The position numbers and the translations under genes are program-made. Below the pieces are notes generated by a model. It ran no database searches and had not been told where the DNA came from. It saw nothing but the letters and a program-made list of their open reading frames with translations. DNA of 64,000 nucleotides from Drechmeria coniospora. Taxonomy: Eukaryota > Ascomycota > Sordariomycetes > Hypocreales > Ophiocordycipitaceae. The first letter of the stretch is position 1; each line of letters begins with the position of its first letter. This document shows positions 24,889 through 35,648 of the stretch, piece by piece. The stretch is from contig NC_054389.1 in assembly GCF_001625195.1 (NCBI RefSeq), positions 5,204,520 to 5,268,519 on the forward strand, in the 5' to 3' direction.

Positions 24889-27060
24889 ATGGCGTCGGCT
24901 GGAGTAGACATGCCGCGTCGCGAGCGTGGAGGCCATCGTGATGGCGGCGACTCATATCGTCCCCAGCGCCCTCAGCGCCCCCAGCCGCCACCGCGCACCG
25001 AGGAGGAGAAGCAGGCGACGGCCAAGGCAGAGTACGAGAAGCTCCTCAACATGAGGTCGGGGGGCACCTACATACCACCGGCGCGGCTGAGGGCGCTTCA
25101 GGCGCAGATAACGGACAAGACGAGCAAGGAGTACCAGCGGATGGCGTGGGAGGCGTTGAAGAAGAGCATCAACGGCCTCATCAACAAGGTCAACACGGGG
25201 AACATCAAGCACATCGTCCCCGAGCTGTTCGGCGAGAATCTCGTTCGTGGGAGGGGACTCTTCTGCCGATCCATCATGAAGGCGCAGGCGGCCAGTTTGC
25301 CCTTCACGCCCATCTACGCGGCCATGGCGGCCATTGTCAACACGAAGCTGCCGCAGGTCGGAGAGCTGTTGGTCAAGCGCCTCGTCATGCAGTTCCGCAA
25401 AGGCTTCAGGCGAAATGACAAGTCGGTGTGCCTGTCTTCGACAACCTTCCTCGCCCATCTCATCAACCAACAGGTCCAGCACGAGATGCTGGCGGGCCAG
25501 ATGCTCCTGTTGCTGCTGCATAAGCCGACGGACGACAGCGTCGAGATCGCCGTCGGCTTCTGCCGCGAAGTCGGCCAATACATCGAGGACATGCAGCCGA
25601 CCATTGCCATGGCCGTCTTTGATCAATTTCGAAACATCCTGCACGAAGCCGACATCGACAAGCGAACGCAGTACATGATCGAGGTGCTCTTCCAGGTTCG
25701 AAAGGACAAGTTCAAGGACAACCCGGCCATCAAGGAGGAGCTGGACCTTGTCGAGGAAGAGGATCAGATCACGCATCAGGTCAACCTCGAGGGCGAACTT
25801 GACGTGCAGGATGGCCTCAACATTTTCAAGTTCGACCCGAGCTGGGAGGAGAACGAGGAGGCGTACAGAAAACTCAAGGCGGAAATTTTGGGCGAAGACA
25901 GCGGCGACGAAGACGACGATGACGATGACGGTGACGAAGATGAGAGCTCCGATGAGGAAGATGAGGAGACCAAAGCCATGGAGATCAAGGATCAATCCAA
26001 CGTCGATCTTGTCAACCTGCGGAGGACCATCTACCTCACCATCATGTCGAGCGCCGATCCCGAGGAAGCGGTGCACAAGCTCATGAAGATCAACCTCCCG
26101 ACGGGCCTCGAGTCGGAGTTGCCGTCGATGATCATCGAGTGTTGCTCGCAGGAGAAGACGTACACCAAGTTTTTCGGCCTCATCGGTGAGCGGTTTGCCA
26201 AGATCAACCGTCTCTGGTGCGACCTATTCGAGCAGGCCTTCGTCAAGTACTACGAGACGATCCATCGGTATGAGAACAACAAGCTTCGCAACATTGCCCA
26301 GCTGTTCGGCCACATGCTCGGCGTGGATGCCATCGGCTGGCACTGCATGTCGGTGATTCACCTGAACGAGGATGAAACAACGTCGAGCAGCCGCATCTTC
26401 ATCAAGATTCTTTTTCAAGCCATCGTCGAGGAGACCGGACTGCCGAAGCTGAGGGCCAAGATGAATGATCCGGTAATGCAGCCGAGCCTTGCCGGTCTGC
26501 TGCCACGGGACAATCCTCGCAACATCAGGTTCTCCATCAACTACTTTACCAGTATCGGCATGGGCGCTCTCACGGAGGAGATGAGAGAGTACTTGCAAAA
26601 CATGCCGAAGCCTGCTCTTCCGGCTCCCCCGGCGCAGGACAACTCGGATTCGGATTCCGTGTCGAGCTACTCGTCCTACACTGGATCGTCCTATTCGCGC
26701 TCGCCATCTCCGAGTCCGAATCGGGGTGCCGGGCGAGGGCGCACACTGTCACGGACGCCACCGCGGCGTGGACGACCGCGGTCGTACTCGGGCAGCCGAT
26801 CGCGATCGAGATCGTATAGCTCGCGGTCGCGGTCGCGCTCCCGATCACCGTCCCGGTCCCGCTCTCGTTCCCGGACTCCCCCCAGGCGAGGGCGTGAACG
26901 CGACTCATACTCTGGCTCACCGGAGCCAAGGTCGCGACGGAATTACGGCAAGAGCTTGTCTCGGTCGCCGAGCCCGGCGCCTCCGAAGCGAAGGAGGCAG
27001 TACAGCGAGAGCAGGTCTCGGTCGCCGCCACCCGTGAAAAGGGGCAGGCGAGAGAGCTGA
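24889..27060 (+). CDS. cwc22: pre-mRNA-splicing factor CWC22
   Basis: A single exon encodes 723 aa. Order: basic N-terminus; MIF4G domain (about residues 85-270, including INGLINKVNTGNIKHIVPEL and RGRGLFCRSIMKAQ); acidic linker of Glu/Asp (about 340-370); MA3 domain (about 376-500, from NLRRTIYLTIMSS); and a C-terminal Arg/Ser-rich tail from about 590 full of RS dipeptides. Cwc22 is a spliceosome component that holds eIF4A3 or the helicase Prp2 through its MIF4G domain. The ATG at 24889 starts MASAGVDMPRRERGG; the frame is open further upstream to an ATG at 24757, but that part looks like leader. Length and motifs match the family. Confidence 0.95.
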   Translation: MASAGVDMPRRERGGHRDGGDSYRPQRPQRPQPPPRTEEEKQATAKAEYEKLLNMRSGGTYIPPARLRALQAQITDKTSKEYQRMAWEALKKSINGLINKVNTGNIKHIVPELFGENLVRGRGLFCRSIMKAQAASLPFTPIYAAMAAIVNTKLPQVGELLVKRLVMQFRKGFRRNDKSVCLSSTTFLAHLINQQVQHEMLAGQMLLLLLHKPTDDSVEIAVGFCREVGQYIEDMQPTIAMAVFDQFRNILHEADIDKRTQYMIEVLFQVRKDKFKDNPAIKEELDLVEEEDQITHQVNLEGELDVQDGLNIFKFDPSWEENEEAYRKLKAEILGEDSGDEDDDDDDGDEDESSDEEDEETKAMEIKDQSNVDLVNLRRTIYLTIMSSADPEEAVHKLMKINLPTGLESELPSMIIECCSQEKTYTKFFGLIGERFAKINRLWCDLFEQAFVKYYETIHRYENNKLRNIAQLFGHMLGVDAIGWHCMSVIHLNEDETTSSSRIFIKILFQAIVEETGLPKLRAKMNDPVMQPSLAGLLPRDNPRNIRFSINYFTSIGMGALTEEMREYLQNMPKPALPAPPAQDNSDSDSVSSYSSYTGSSYSRSPSPSPNRGAGRGRTLSRTPPRRGRPRSYSGSRSRSRSYSSRSRSRSRSPSRSRSRSRTPPRRGRERDSYSGSPEPRSRRNYGKSLSRSPSPAPPKRRRQYSESRSRSPPPVKRGRRES

Positions 27061-28003
27061 TGGATGATGATGGCATGAATGAATACCTCGGGAACATGTT
27101 GCGCGCGGTGGGAGCAGGTGAGGACGGATTGGGATGTCGGAGTGGAACAGATTGATGCACTTTTTGTACAGCATTTGCGGCGAACATTACCATTGCGTTT
27201 CGCATTCTCACCTCATCAAGTTCGCATGCGTTGGAAATTTGGGCTTGTCGAGCACGGCGTGTGTATTTCCATGCTGTATTTCACTTCTCATGTGTCATGC
27301 CCTTGATGAGGTGGACTGAATGGCACAGGCAAATTGCTCCCATTCCTTTCATCAAGACTTCCTCCGAATTCTTGGGTCGCCACCCCTCTTGTGGCACATG
27401 CTGGAAGTTGAGCGAGGGATAGAAATACCTCTTGCACGTTATATGCCGTGATAACGCCTTGGGTTTTCCCGGAGAATAAACTGGTCCTATGCATATCATC
27501 GGAAAAATTAGGAAGGCGTTCCCCTTTCGTACGGCTGTTGGACCTCGTCGCAGGCCATGCATACAACACAAACCAAAACATGAACAGGAACAGAACAGGC
27601 CTCCTCCTGTCGGTTGTGACCATAGTAGCATCACGTGATACTCGTCACTTGCTAGTTAAGTGCCTTCCCGCTCGCTCTAACAACTAGCCAAGCGATCAAG
27701 GACCCAAGATACTCCGTTGTCCGTGGGTACGTACAACACGCGCAACCACTAACTCCCTGTATCTTATCTATAGAGTACCGCATCCTCAGCGACGCCACGG
27801 CAAGCTCCAAGCTTCAAGCCGACAAAATCTTGCCCACTTCAACACCATCGCAACTTCTCCGATCGCTGGCCGGAACCGAACTGCTTCACCATCCACACGC
27901 GACGCATGCGAGCGCACGATTTCACCCCATTGACCGCCATCTTGCTACTACTGTCTCAAAACTAGCGGATTCTGACGAGGCTCGCCTCGGCGAGATCGTG
28001 GCC
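27061..28003. other. intergenic region between CWC22 and PFS2
   Basis: About 940 bases with no gene seen and no GTAC island. The last 250 bases are CAAC/CGCC-rich and probably include the PFS2 leader. A possible poly(A) signal, AATAAA, is at about 27475. Confidence 0.45.
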
Positions 28004-30517
28004 ATGGCTTATGAGCCCCGTGGAGATCCCGGCGATCGCGGGGGACAAGATGGTGGACATCTCAAGATTCGTGGGAGAAGTAAGTCCCTACTTTGCCGTC
28101 GTTTCCTTTTCTTCACTTGCCTCTCCTCGCCCGTTGAGCTGGCTTGTCCCCCCCCCCCCCCGGGCATATCGTGGACCAACAGTTGCATTTGCACTTTTTC
28201 CCTCTCCTCCGTCGCGTTTGTCGTTGAAAGACAACCACGCAAACTCCCCAGCGTCAGGTCGGGTGCGAAGTATTCCAACGCAGTGGTGAAGCGACCACTC
28301 GCATTCAATCATGTCTAGCTTGGTCAATCCCTCGATGCGGCGGCGGCTCATCGGACGTCCTGTTGCCCCCCCGCAGACCCTGTAGGCATGGGCCCAGTCC
28401 GAGTCGATGTTGTTGATGCATCATCTCCTTTCGTGTGCCCTAGGATAAACAGAATTATCTGCCAGAAGCCACTGTAGCAGGTCCCGGAGAGATGAGAGGT
28501 CGAACCCCTATAGTGCTGACCGTGCGCCTGCCTTGACATCATGTCGAATCGCCTCATATCACATCAGCCCCCATCCCCATCCCATCCCATCCTTTCTTTT
28601 TGATATGCAATCCGCAGGGCTAGGAGAGATGGGAGAAAGTGTACTCTCTTTGCGGCGCTGACTTACCATCCGACAGGGCCCGTTACCGACTACAGCGCCA
28701 CTGTCATCCAATGGCTGCGCAACCGGACGGCTTCGTACAAGGGCGGTTATACTGGTGAGGCGGAGAGACCCAGTGCAAGTTACATTGTGGATGTATGTTC
28801 TTTGCTTCGACATCTCATCAGTGTGGCCGGCGTTATTAATCGCGTCTAGATGATCCCGCCGGCGGGCCGACCGGTGTCTGCTGCGGATACCATCCCCTCC
28901 AAGCATCTACACTCCTCCTTGAACAAGATCAAGCACCCTGTCAACGTCGTGAGATGGACTCCGGAAGGTCGCCGGCTCTTGACGGCATCGACGAGCGGAG
29001 AATTCACCCTCTGGAACGGTACTGGGTTCAATTTCGAGACCATCATGCAGGCCCACGACGCTGCCATTCGAGCTCTCGAGTACTCTCACAGCGACGACTG
29101 GCTGATCTCCGGTGATCACGATGGCCTAATCAAGTACTGGCAGCCAAACTTCAACAACGTGCAGAGCATCCACGCACACTCGGACCCCATCCGAGATCTC
29201 GCCTTCAGTCCCAACGACTCCAAGTTTGTGAGTGCCTCCGACGACTCGACCCTCAAAGTCTTCGACTTTGCCATGGGCCAGATGGAGTCCAAGCTAGAAG
29301 GACACGGATGGGATGCGAAGACGGTGGATTGGCACCCTACCAAGGGTTTATTGGTATCCGGGTCCAAGGATCATCTGGTCAAGCTGTGGGATCCCCGAAC
29401 CAGTCGCTGCCTGACCACCCTTCACGGACACAAGAGCACCATCACCAAGGTTACGTTCGAAAAGGTTCGCGGCATGTGCCTTGCGACGTCGGCTCGAGAC
29501 CAGACGGCACGCGTATTCGACCTCCGGACGATGCGAGATATATGCCTCCTGAAAGGGCACGAAAAGGATATTTCGACATTGTCCTTCCACCCGATCCATC
29601 CCAACCTGCTCTCGACCGGAGGCATGGACGGCTCCCTCTTCCACTACCTACTCGACACCCCCAACACCCCTCCCGGTCAGGCCTTGACTGTGGCGCCGTA
29701 TGACAGTATGGAGCCCAGCACGACGCCTGCGCAATCCGTCTGGCCGACGCACAAGGTACCTTTTGCACATGACTACGCCATTTGGTCGCTAGACTGGCAC
29801 CCTCTTGGCCACATCCTGGCTACCGGATCCAACGACAGGATCACCCGCTTCTGGACCCGCGCCAGGCCCGGGGATGTCGACGTCTCCCAAGACCGATATC
29901 ACATCGGCGAGGCCGCGGCCGAAGCCCAGGGCACCTGGGACCGTCGGGGCAATCGTCGACAGCGACAGGAGGAAGAGCAGCAAGAGATGGAGGATGAGAT
30001 GGAGGCCCTCGTCGACCAAGATGCCCAAAAGCTCGCCGCTTCTGGTCTGCCTGGCATCCCGGGCCTTCCCCTGGGCGGCGGTGTCCCCGGCCTGGGAGCC
30101 GTCCCTCCGCCGCCGCCCATGATCCCCGGTGTCGGCGCCGGCGCCGGGGCTCCCCTGCCACCTCCTTTGTTCCCTCTTCCGGGGCTCAACGGAGCGCCGC
30201 CGCCTCCGTTGCCAGGTCTCGACCCCAACAACCCTCTCGACCCCGCTCGTCTCCTCGAGATGATGAAGAAAGCTGGTGTCCCCTTGCCGCCCCCGGGCGC
30301 GCTGCCTCCCGGCCTCATTCCGCCGCCCGGGAATGTTCTTTCGCTGCCCGGCGGCTTTCCGCTGCAAATCCCGCCGCCGCCGCCGCCGCCGCCTCCACCC
30401 GTTCCGCATGTGGAGAGCGACAAGGGCGACACCATCAGACGACGGGCACCTCTTCCCAGCCAAGAGGAGAGCCTGCGTCACGAGCAGCGGCACGGCAAGT
30501 ACACGAGAGCCCGGTAG
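28004..30517 (+). CDS. pfs2: polyadenylation factor subunit Pfs2 (WDR33-like)
   Basis: Three exons, 28004-28079, 28677-28792 and 28850-30517, encode 619 aa. Joined exons read [20 protein letters not shown], the conserved WDR33/Pfs2 entry, then a seven-bladed WD40 propeller (about residues 85-380; [39 protein letters not shown] and similar blades). The C-terminal third is Pro/Gly-rich with runs of proline and basic residues. Pfs2 scaffolds the cleavage and polyadenylation factor and helps bind the AAUAAA region. The first intron is 597 bases, far longer than any other in the window, with a C14 tract at 28148-28161; its donor GTAAGT and acceptor CGACAG are clear. The second intron has donor GTATGT and acceptor TCTAG. 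Confidence 0.95.
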
Positions 30518-30963
30518 GAGCTGCCGAGTGATTTTTGCAGCCAGGCGGAGTGATACCCTCGGAACGGCGTTTTTGGAGGTCGAGTTGCGAGTAGGGGTGA
30601 CGACGTGACAGGGGCGCTTCTACGATGCTTGCGTGGACGCGTGCAGAGGAACGAAAGCGGAGACGGATAAGGGGGACGTGATGCTGTTGCTACATAAATA
30701 AGGCTGAATGAAAAAGCGAGGGCCACCTGAACTATGGGTGCTAATGTACACGGCGATTATACACTAGGATGATGGCGGCGATGCGCGCTTGCGCTCGGGT
30801 CTATCTATCTGAGATATGCGATGAAATAAACTAGGCTGGTGTAGTCTTTCAAGCCACAGGCCAGAGGCGGTGCAATGCAACGATGCAGTTTCGTCATGCG
30901 ACGGTCCTTTCCTTCCTCAAAACGATGGCGATGCGGCGTGATTCACGGTTGATGGTCTATAAC
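30518..30963. other. convergent 3' intergenic region
   Basis: Between the ends of PFS2 and NUC1. AATAAA-like signals occur near 30695 (TAAATAAGG) and at 30826 (AAATAAAC). No gene seen. Confidence 0.5.
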
Positions 30964-32004
30964 CTATGCCTTGGGTGGCGGTAAAGCGCGCTGACCAGGC
31001 TTGTTGAAGGCCTTCTGCCTGTCGGCGTAGTCCTTGATGACGAGGGCGCAGGTGGTGTCTGCGCACAGGCGCTTCCGTCGCTGGATGGGTAGCTTGGTGG
31101 CGAACTCGAGGCCGCTGGCACGCTCGACAGCCTCGATAGGGACCTCGAAGTCGGTGATGGGCTTGTCGTTGGAGATGGGGGCGTTGGGAAGGACGAAGGC
31201 GCCGATGGAGACGTTGCCGCCGGTCTTGCCATCCTCGGCGAAGATGACCTTGTAGAAGTGCGTGGGCACGGCGACGGAGGGTGGACTGCCGATCATCTCG
31301 TACTTGACGTACCACTTGTTGTCGACGGGATCCTTGCGCGGGAGGTAGAGGGGGCCGGTGACGATGCGGACGGAGGGATACTGCCTGGTGAGGCGACGGC
31401 AGAAATCCTCAAAGTGAGCCCAGTAGTCACGGTTGAAGCCCTCGCCGACCTGGGGACACATGTTGGAGAGGTAAAAGGTCTCGTCCATGGCCTTCTGGGA
31501 CCACTTGGCGTCGGCGGCAGGCACTTGGTGACCGCGATCGTAGCCGCTGCGGTGGTAGTCCTTGAGGCCGGCGCGGAACTTTTGAGGGACGGAGTCGTCC
31601 TCGAGGAAGGCGCTGTGCTTGCGATCGCCGTCGCGGATGGCGAGCGAGGCGGGCGTGATGTGCTCGACGACCCAGTGAGGGTTGCGGGTGCGACGATCGT
31701 AGCTGGAGATGAGGGCGGAGCGGTTGGCAACATCGGCCACGGGACCCGGGAAGCCATAGTCGAAGAGGCCGGCCGGGTTGACGGGGTTGGCAGTGCCGGC
31801 GAGAGCGGTGTTGGCGAAGATTTGGGTGGGAGGCAGAGCCGTCGCCGTTTTCGTCCCCGTGGCGGTGGGGGAGACGATGGTCGTGCTGGTAGCTTCGGCT
31901 CTCTTGGCGTTGGCAGGGGAGCGTAGTGAATAGACTGCGGCGGTGAGGGCGGCACCGCCTCCGGCGCCGAGGGCAGCAAACATGGCGAGCGTTGATTTGG
32001 ACAT
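30964..32004 (-). CDS. nuc1: mitochondrial endo/exonuclease NUC1 (EndoG family)
   Basis: A single exon encodes 346 aa. The N-terminus carries a hydrophobic Ala/Gly-rich segment (residues 5-26), as in the inner-membrane-anchored family. The DNA/RNA non-specific endonuclease domain (about 75-320) contains the catalytic DRGH motif at 156-159 within GYDRGHQVPAADAKW, the conserved SNMCPQ and the metal-binding Asn of the NRDYWAHFE region. NUC1 degrades mitochondrial and nuclear nucleic acids in stress and death. The ATG at 32004 (MSKSTLAMF) is preferred; an in-frame ATG at 32040 would add 12 residues. A TATA-like run lies about 35-55 bases upstream. Confidence 0.95.
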   Translation of the reverse strand: MSKSTLAMFAALGAGGGAALTAAVYSLRSPANAKRAEATSTTIVSPTATGTKTATALPPTQIFANTALAGTANPVNPAGLFDYGFPGPVADVANRSALISSYDRRTRNPHWVVEHITPASLAIRDGDRKHSAFLEDDSVPQKFRAGLKDYHRSGYDRGHQVPAADAKWSQKAMDETFYLSNMCPQVGEGFNRDYWAHFEDFCRRLTRQYPSVRIVTGPLYLPRKDPVDNKWYVKYEMIGSPPSVAVPTHFYKVIFAEDGKTGGNVSIGAFVLPNAPISNDKPITDFEVPIEAVERASGLEFATKLPIQRRKRLCADTTCALVIKDYADRQKAFNKPGQRALPPPKA

Positions 32005-32038
32005 TGCGGCGGCAGCGGTGCGTTGGCCGCGGTGTCGC

Positions 32039-32058
32039 ATTTATATGCGTATATATGG
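32039..32058 (-). promoter_or_regulatory. TATA-like element upstream of NUC1
   Basis: On the coding strand the run reads CCATATATACGCATATAAAT, two TATA-like cores 35-55 bases upstream of the chosen ATG. If it is the core promoter, the 5' leader would be very short or the upper ATG would not be used. Confidence 0.3.
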
Positions 32059-33019
32059 TATGTGTATCAATGTGTCGTGTCTCGTGTCTCGTGGAATAAG
32101 GGAAAAGAGCTGGCTTGGAAACGGGGATAAAGCTTGGGACGAGGCGAGTAGAGTCAGGCGGGCCGGACGTCGTCGTGATCTTGGCTGCTGGCTCGCTTTC
32201 GACGGCTCACGAGGAAGGGGTGGGAGACTAGTCTAAGGGCGCATGTGCTTAGTTTCGGGGTGCTGCTTCGGCCACATGGGAGAAAGTGACGTTTGGTGTT
32301 GACGATGCCGCGTGACCAGAGCGAGGAGGAGGAGCGTGAAGCTGCTGGGAGCTGCTGCAACGTTGGAGCTGGTGGGCCAGTAGTGGCGGGAAGGCCAACT
32401 GGGGCTTTTCCGCTGTGGCTGTGGCCGCGGTTGTGGCTGGTGCAAGTTCTGGTACGAAGCCTAAATGTAAGTGTGAAAGTATCATCAATATTAACCAACT
32501 TGAACTTCGTACACCTAACCTAAGAACATGTACGTAGCATGTGTTGGAGGAGTATTCTTGCGTGCTTGAACATCTGCAGAGACCAGTACGCACCAGGTAC
32601 TGTGATGCAACGACATGGAGAGAAGGAGGCTGACGGGCACCTACAAGGCAGCGTATTCATCCCCACAGGTCAAGTGCGTAAATGGCCAGCTGTGGCGGCC
32701 GTCGATCGGTATTCCGGTCGCCGTACGAGCTCTCATGATGATTGGCAGGTATGCAAGTTGGGATTGGATGGCGACGATGCAAACATCTGGCCATTTATTT
32801 TTATCTACATATCCAGTGCAGTAGGAATCATGCCAGCTAATTTCAATATAAATCTAAATGTACTCATGCTGACGTGCAATCATGTGTATTAAAATATCAT
32901 GCATATTGAAAGCTTGGACTCGTCGTCTGCTGCCGGTATATCGGGACCAAGACGACCCTTTGCCCTGTGTTGCAGTCCATTTCATCGCATCTCACTCCAT
33001 CCGTTACGGCCACAGCTGG
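32059..33019. other. intergenic region upstream of NUC1
   Basis: About 960 bases with no gene and no strong GTAC island. AT-rich near 32790-32900. Confidence 0.4.
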
Positions 33020-33563
33020 TTACTTGCTCGGTGCGGCGTGGAGTGCAGAGCCATAAAGGCCAGCCCCTTGTTTTTGCACGGGCCGCTGGTTCCTCAAGCC
33101 ATCTATTTCTTCTCCGAGCTTGTCCTGTGCGGTCGAGTGTAGTGTTTAGCGTCCTGTCGGTGGCAGACGACGATCGCAAAACTGGCTCACTCACATATCT
33201 CCTATACGCCATATACGCAGTTTCTCGAGAGGTTAATTCCGCTTTCTTCACAAGGGAAGCAAAGGATTCTAGCTCTTGGCCGTTTATAATATTCTTCATG
33301 AGTTCTCGGACAGGTTTCATGTGCTCCTCTTCGTCCTTGGACAGGGTATCAACGGCGGCGAAGGCATCGTCCAACGTGGTTTGTCCGATTTTCGAGATCG
33401 TTTGAACATTGTGAGTTATGAGCATGGCCGAACGTTCAACGGCTCTCGCGTATCTCCAAGCGCTAAGTGCGTTCAACTGTTCCGCTTGGACGCTTTCCAT
33501 CGACCTGGCCGGTGCTTGAGCGGTCACGAGCGCTGCGAGAGTGAGGGCTGGAAGGAGCTTCAT
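33020..33563 (-). CDS. small secreted protein without cysteines
   Basis: Two exons, 33563-33195 and 33124-33020, encode 157 aa. The 70-base intron (donor GTGAGT, branch CGCTAAAC, acceptor CGCACAG) is placed because the unspliced frame turns into a basic, improbable tail, whereas splicing gives RRYDKLGEEIDGLRNQRPVQ and a stop soon after. A signal peptide is evident (MKLLPALTLAALVTA, cut before QAPARS). The mature part is helical and charged, with no cysteine and no membrane span. I do not recognise the family; it could be a secreted all-helical protein of the hydrophobic-surface-binding type or a lineage-specific effector-like protein (inference only). An upstream in-frame ATG at 33608 is unlikely, since it would bury the signal peptide. 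Confidence 0.7.
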
Positions 33564-34842
33564 GTTGAATGTGTGGCAGCTGAGGGTGGATGGGATGAAT
33601 GTGAGCAAAGCATGTCAAAGACACGACCAAGACTTGGTGCGGCCACGTCATAAACCTTTCTCGAGCGCCCAGGCCCCGGCAACCGATGAGATGGCGGCGG
33701 CACTGGCGGGCGAGCCAAGGCCGAGTGGGAGGAGTATCACCTCAAGATGGCGGGCGAGCTTCATCAAAGAGAAGGAGAGTGTGGATTGGAGTCGTACGGT
33801 TTCGTCCTAGCTGAATGACTTTGCCTCTCCGATGAGGCAGAATGGGGAGGAATTAATTTGATCAGCAGGGTCGGTACCTGCATTGCCACCGCCGGCCCAC
33901 CGACATGGGAGCCCACAGATGACGACAAAGTCAATGAGCGAGCACGGCTGCAGGGGAGTCCAGGTAAATCTACCTGTACCGCAGGGGTGATTGGCAGTTA
34001 AAACAAATGCGCAGAATCCGTAGATGCAGCACGGAGCACGTGTTCTGTACGGCGTACATGCCCGTAGATTCAGGAAAGGAAACAGGGCCAATGGGTGATC
34101 TGTGCAACCGGCATAGTTACCAGCATCGTTACCAGCATCGTTACCGCAAGCCGAAGATGAATCGATGCTTATCGGCATCGACCGAGTAATGCCGACATCC
34201 CCAGTCCGCCTATTGCCTGGCGTCCCATCATTTGCGCCATCGCTCGAACCTGTCCGACCTTTATGCGTATGCTTGCGCCCCCTCCCGAGGGGGTTCTGGA
34301 ACTTCGACTGTCCCCTCCGTGCCATAGGCACACGTGCACAGGTCGATGCTTGCACTCGCAGCGTCGAGGGCGCCATAATGACCTGTGTCCCGCCCTTTCA
34401 GACCCGCGGCCCATGGTCAATCTACATCGTTTGGTGACCCGCACAGGAATACCACGTACTCTACGGCAAGTACCCTTCACACTCAAGAAGCTCGTCGACG
34501 CGAATCGTTGAAAGATGCGACAGAAATCACAGGGGACTCGATGTGGGAGGCTCGAAAATAGCATTAATGGTCGGGTGCTATGAATCCCTTCGAGCTTGGC
34601 GCCCGAAGTCTTCTCGCTTCACGGGTTCGGGCGCTTCGTTGCCGGCATCGACGCAACCCCGCCCCTCTCTCTTCACATGAGATGCCCTTCAAGGGTAAGG
34701 TGGTGAAAAAAGGGTGAGAATGGAAATCATAATCGTTCGCCTGACCCTCCACCAACAAGTGCGCGGTCCAGGGCAGCTGCATCGAGAATCCAACTGTACT
34801 GTGTCTTCCCAGCCGACCAACGTTGTGCGCAACGGCGACCGC
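33564..34842. other. intergenic region with short tandem repeat
   Basis: No gene seen in 1.3 kb. A 12-bp unit ending in CATCGTTACCAG is repeated about 2.5 times at 34118-34147. No GTAC island. Confidence 0.45.
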
Positions 34843-35598
34843 CTACAAAATAATGGCACCGACGAAGAAGGCGGCGGCGGCAAAGAAAGGAGCGGCGGGC
34901 CGGCCACCGGCGGCGGCGGCGGCGGGAGAGGCGGTGACGGAAGGGGAGGCGAAGGTGCTGCTGCTGTTGCGGGACGCCGTCTGAGAGCCGAACGTGGCCG
35001 GCGGCGTGGCAGGCCGAGACACGCCGGACGGGCAGTGCCAGTGGTCGCCATGAGGCGTGCAGCTGGTGCCGGTGGGCTCGGCATGACCGTGGCCCGTCTT
35101 CTCGCCCTGGGCCGTGGCGTCCTGAGCGGGCGGAGTCGTAGGCTCCGGGACGCCGGACGGGCAGTCCCAGTGGCCGTGGTGAGGTGTGCAGCTGGTGCCG
35201 GTGGGCTCGGCATGGTCGTGGTCCGTGTCCTCGCCCTGGGCCGTGGTGTCCTGAGCGGGCTGCGTCGTAGGCTCCGGGACGCCGGACGGGCAGTCCCAGT
35301 GGCCGTGGTGAGGTGTGCAGCTGGTGCCGGTGGGCTCGGCGTGACCGTGGCCCGTCATCTCGCCCTGGGTCGTCGTTTTCTGAGCGGGAGGCGTCGTGGG
35401 CTCGGGCACGCCGTCTGGGCAGTGCCAGTGGTTGCCGTGACCCCTGCACGTCCCGGTGATGGATGGTGTTGGCGAGTTGAGAGGCGAAGGCAGCGGAGTC
35501 TTGTCCACGGCGGAGTCCTCCACATGCTCATGCTGCCCATGGGGGGTGGCGACGGCTAAGCCGACGAGAGCGAACGAAAGCCACGCGGTAGGATGCAT
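34843..35598 (-). CDS. GPI-anchored protein with four tandem Cys/His motifs
   Basis: A single exon encodes 251 aa. There is a signal peptide (about residues 1-17) and a C-terminal Ser/Ala-rich stretch ending in a hydrophobic tail (about 236-251), typical of GPI anchoring. Between them the motif C-x2-H-x2-H-W-[HD]-C occurs four times, at 51-60, 94-103, 137-146 and 180-189, exactly 43 residues apart. Each is followed by CP-[DS]-GV-PEPTT, a linker with H-x-H-A and PTGTSC. Paired Cys and His suggest metal binding, most likely zinc or copper, at the cell surface (inference). Single copies of this HWHCP-GV-type motif occur in other fungal surface proteins (recollection, not a database result). No cysteine lies outside the motifs. 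Confidence 0.85.
   Translation of the reverse strand: MHPTAWLSFALVGLAVATPHGQHEHVEDSAVDKTPLPSPLNSPTPSITGTCRGHGNHWHCPDGVPEPTTPPAQKTTTQGEMTGHGHAEPTGTSCTPHHGHWDCPSGVPEPTTQPAQDTTAQGEDTDHDHAEPTGTSCTPHHGHWDCPSGVPEPTTPPAQDATAQGEKTGHGHAEPTGTSCTPHGDHWHCPSGVSRPATPPATFGSQTASRNSSSTFASPSVTASPAAAAAGGRPAAPFFAAAAFFVGAIIL
34995..35450 (-). repeat. 129-bp coding tandem repeat
   Basis: The four 43-residue units of the GPI protein are also DNA repeats. About 75 bases around 35143-35217 and 35272-35346 look identical, so the middle units duplicated recently, and copy number may vary between strains. Confidence 0.8.
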
Positions 35599-35611
35599 CT
35601 TTATCTGGCTC

Positions 35612-35648
35612 GACTGGACCGGACTGGACTGGACTGGACTGGACCGGA
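35612..35648. repeat. GGACT pentamer repeat in a 5' leader
   Basis: About six or seven GGACT/GGACC units lie just upstream of the GPI-protein start codon, in its 5' leader (AGTCC on the coding strand). Confidence 0.85.
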
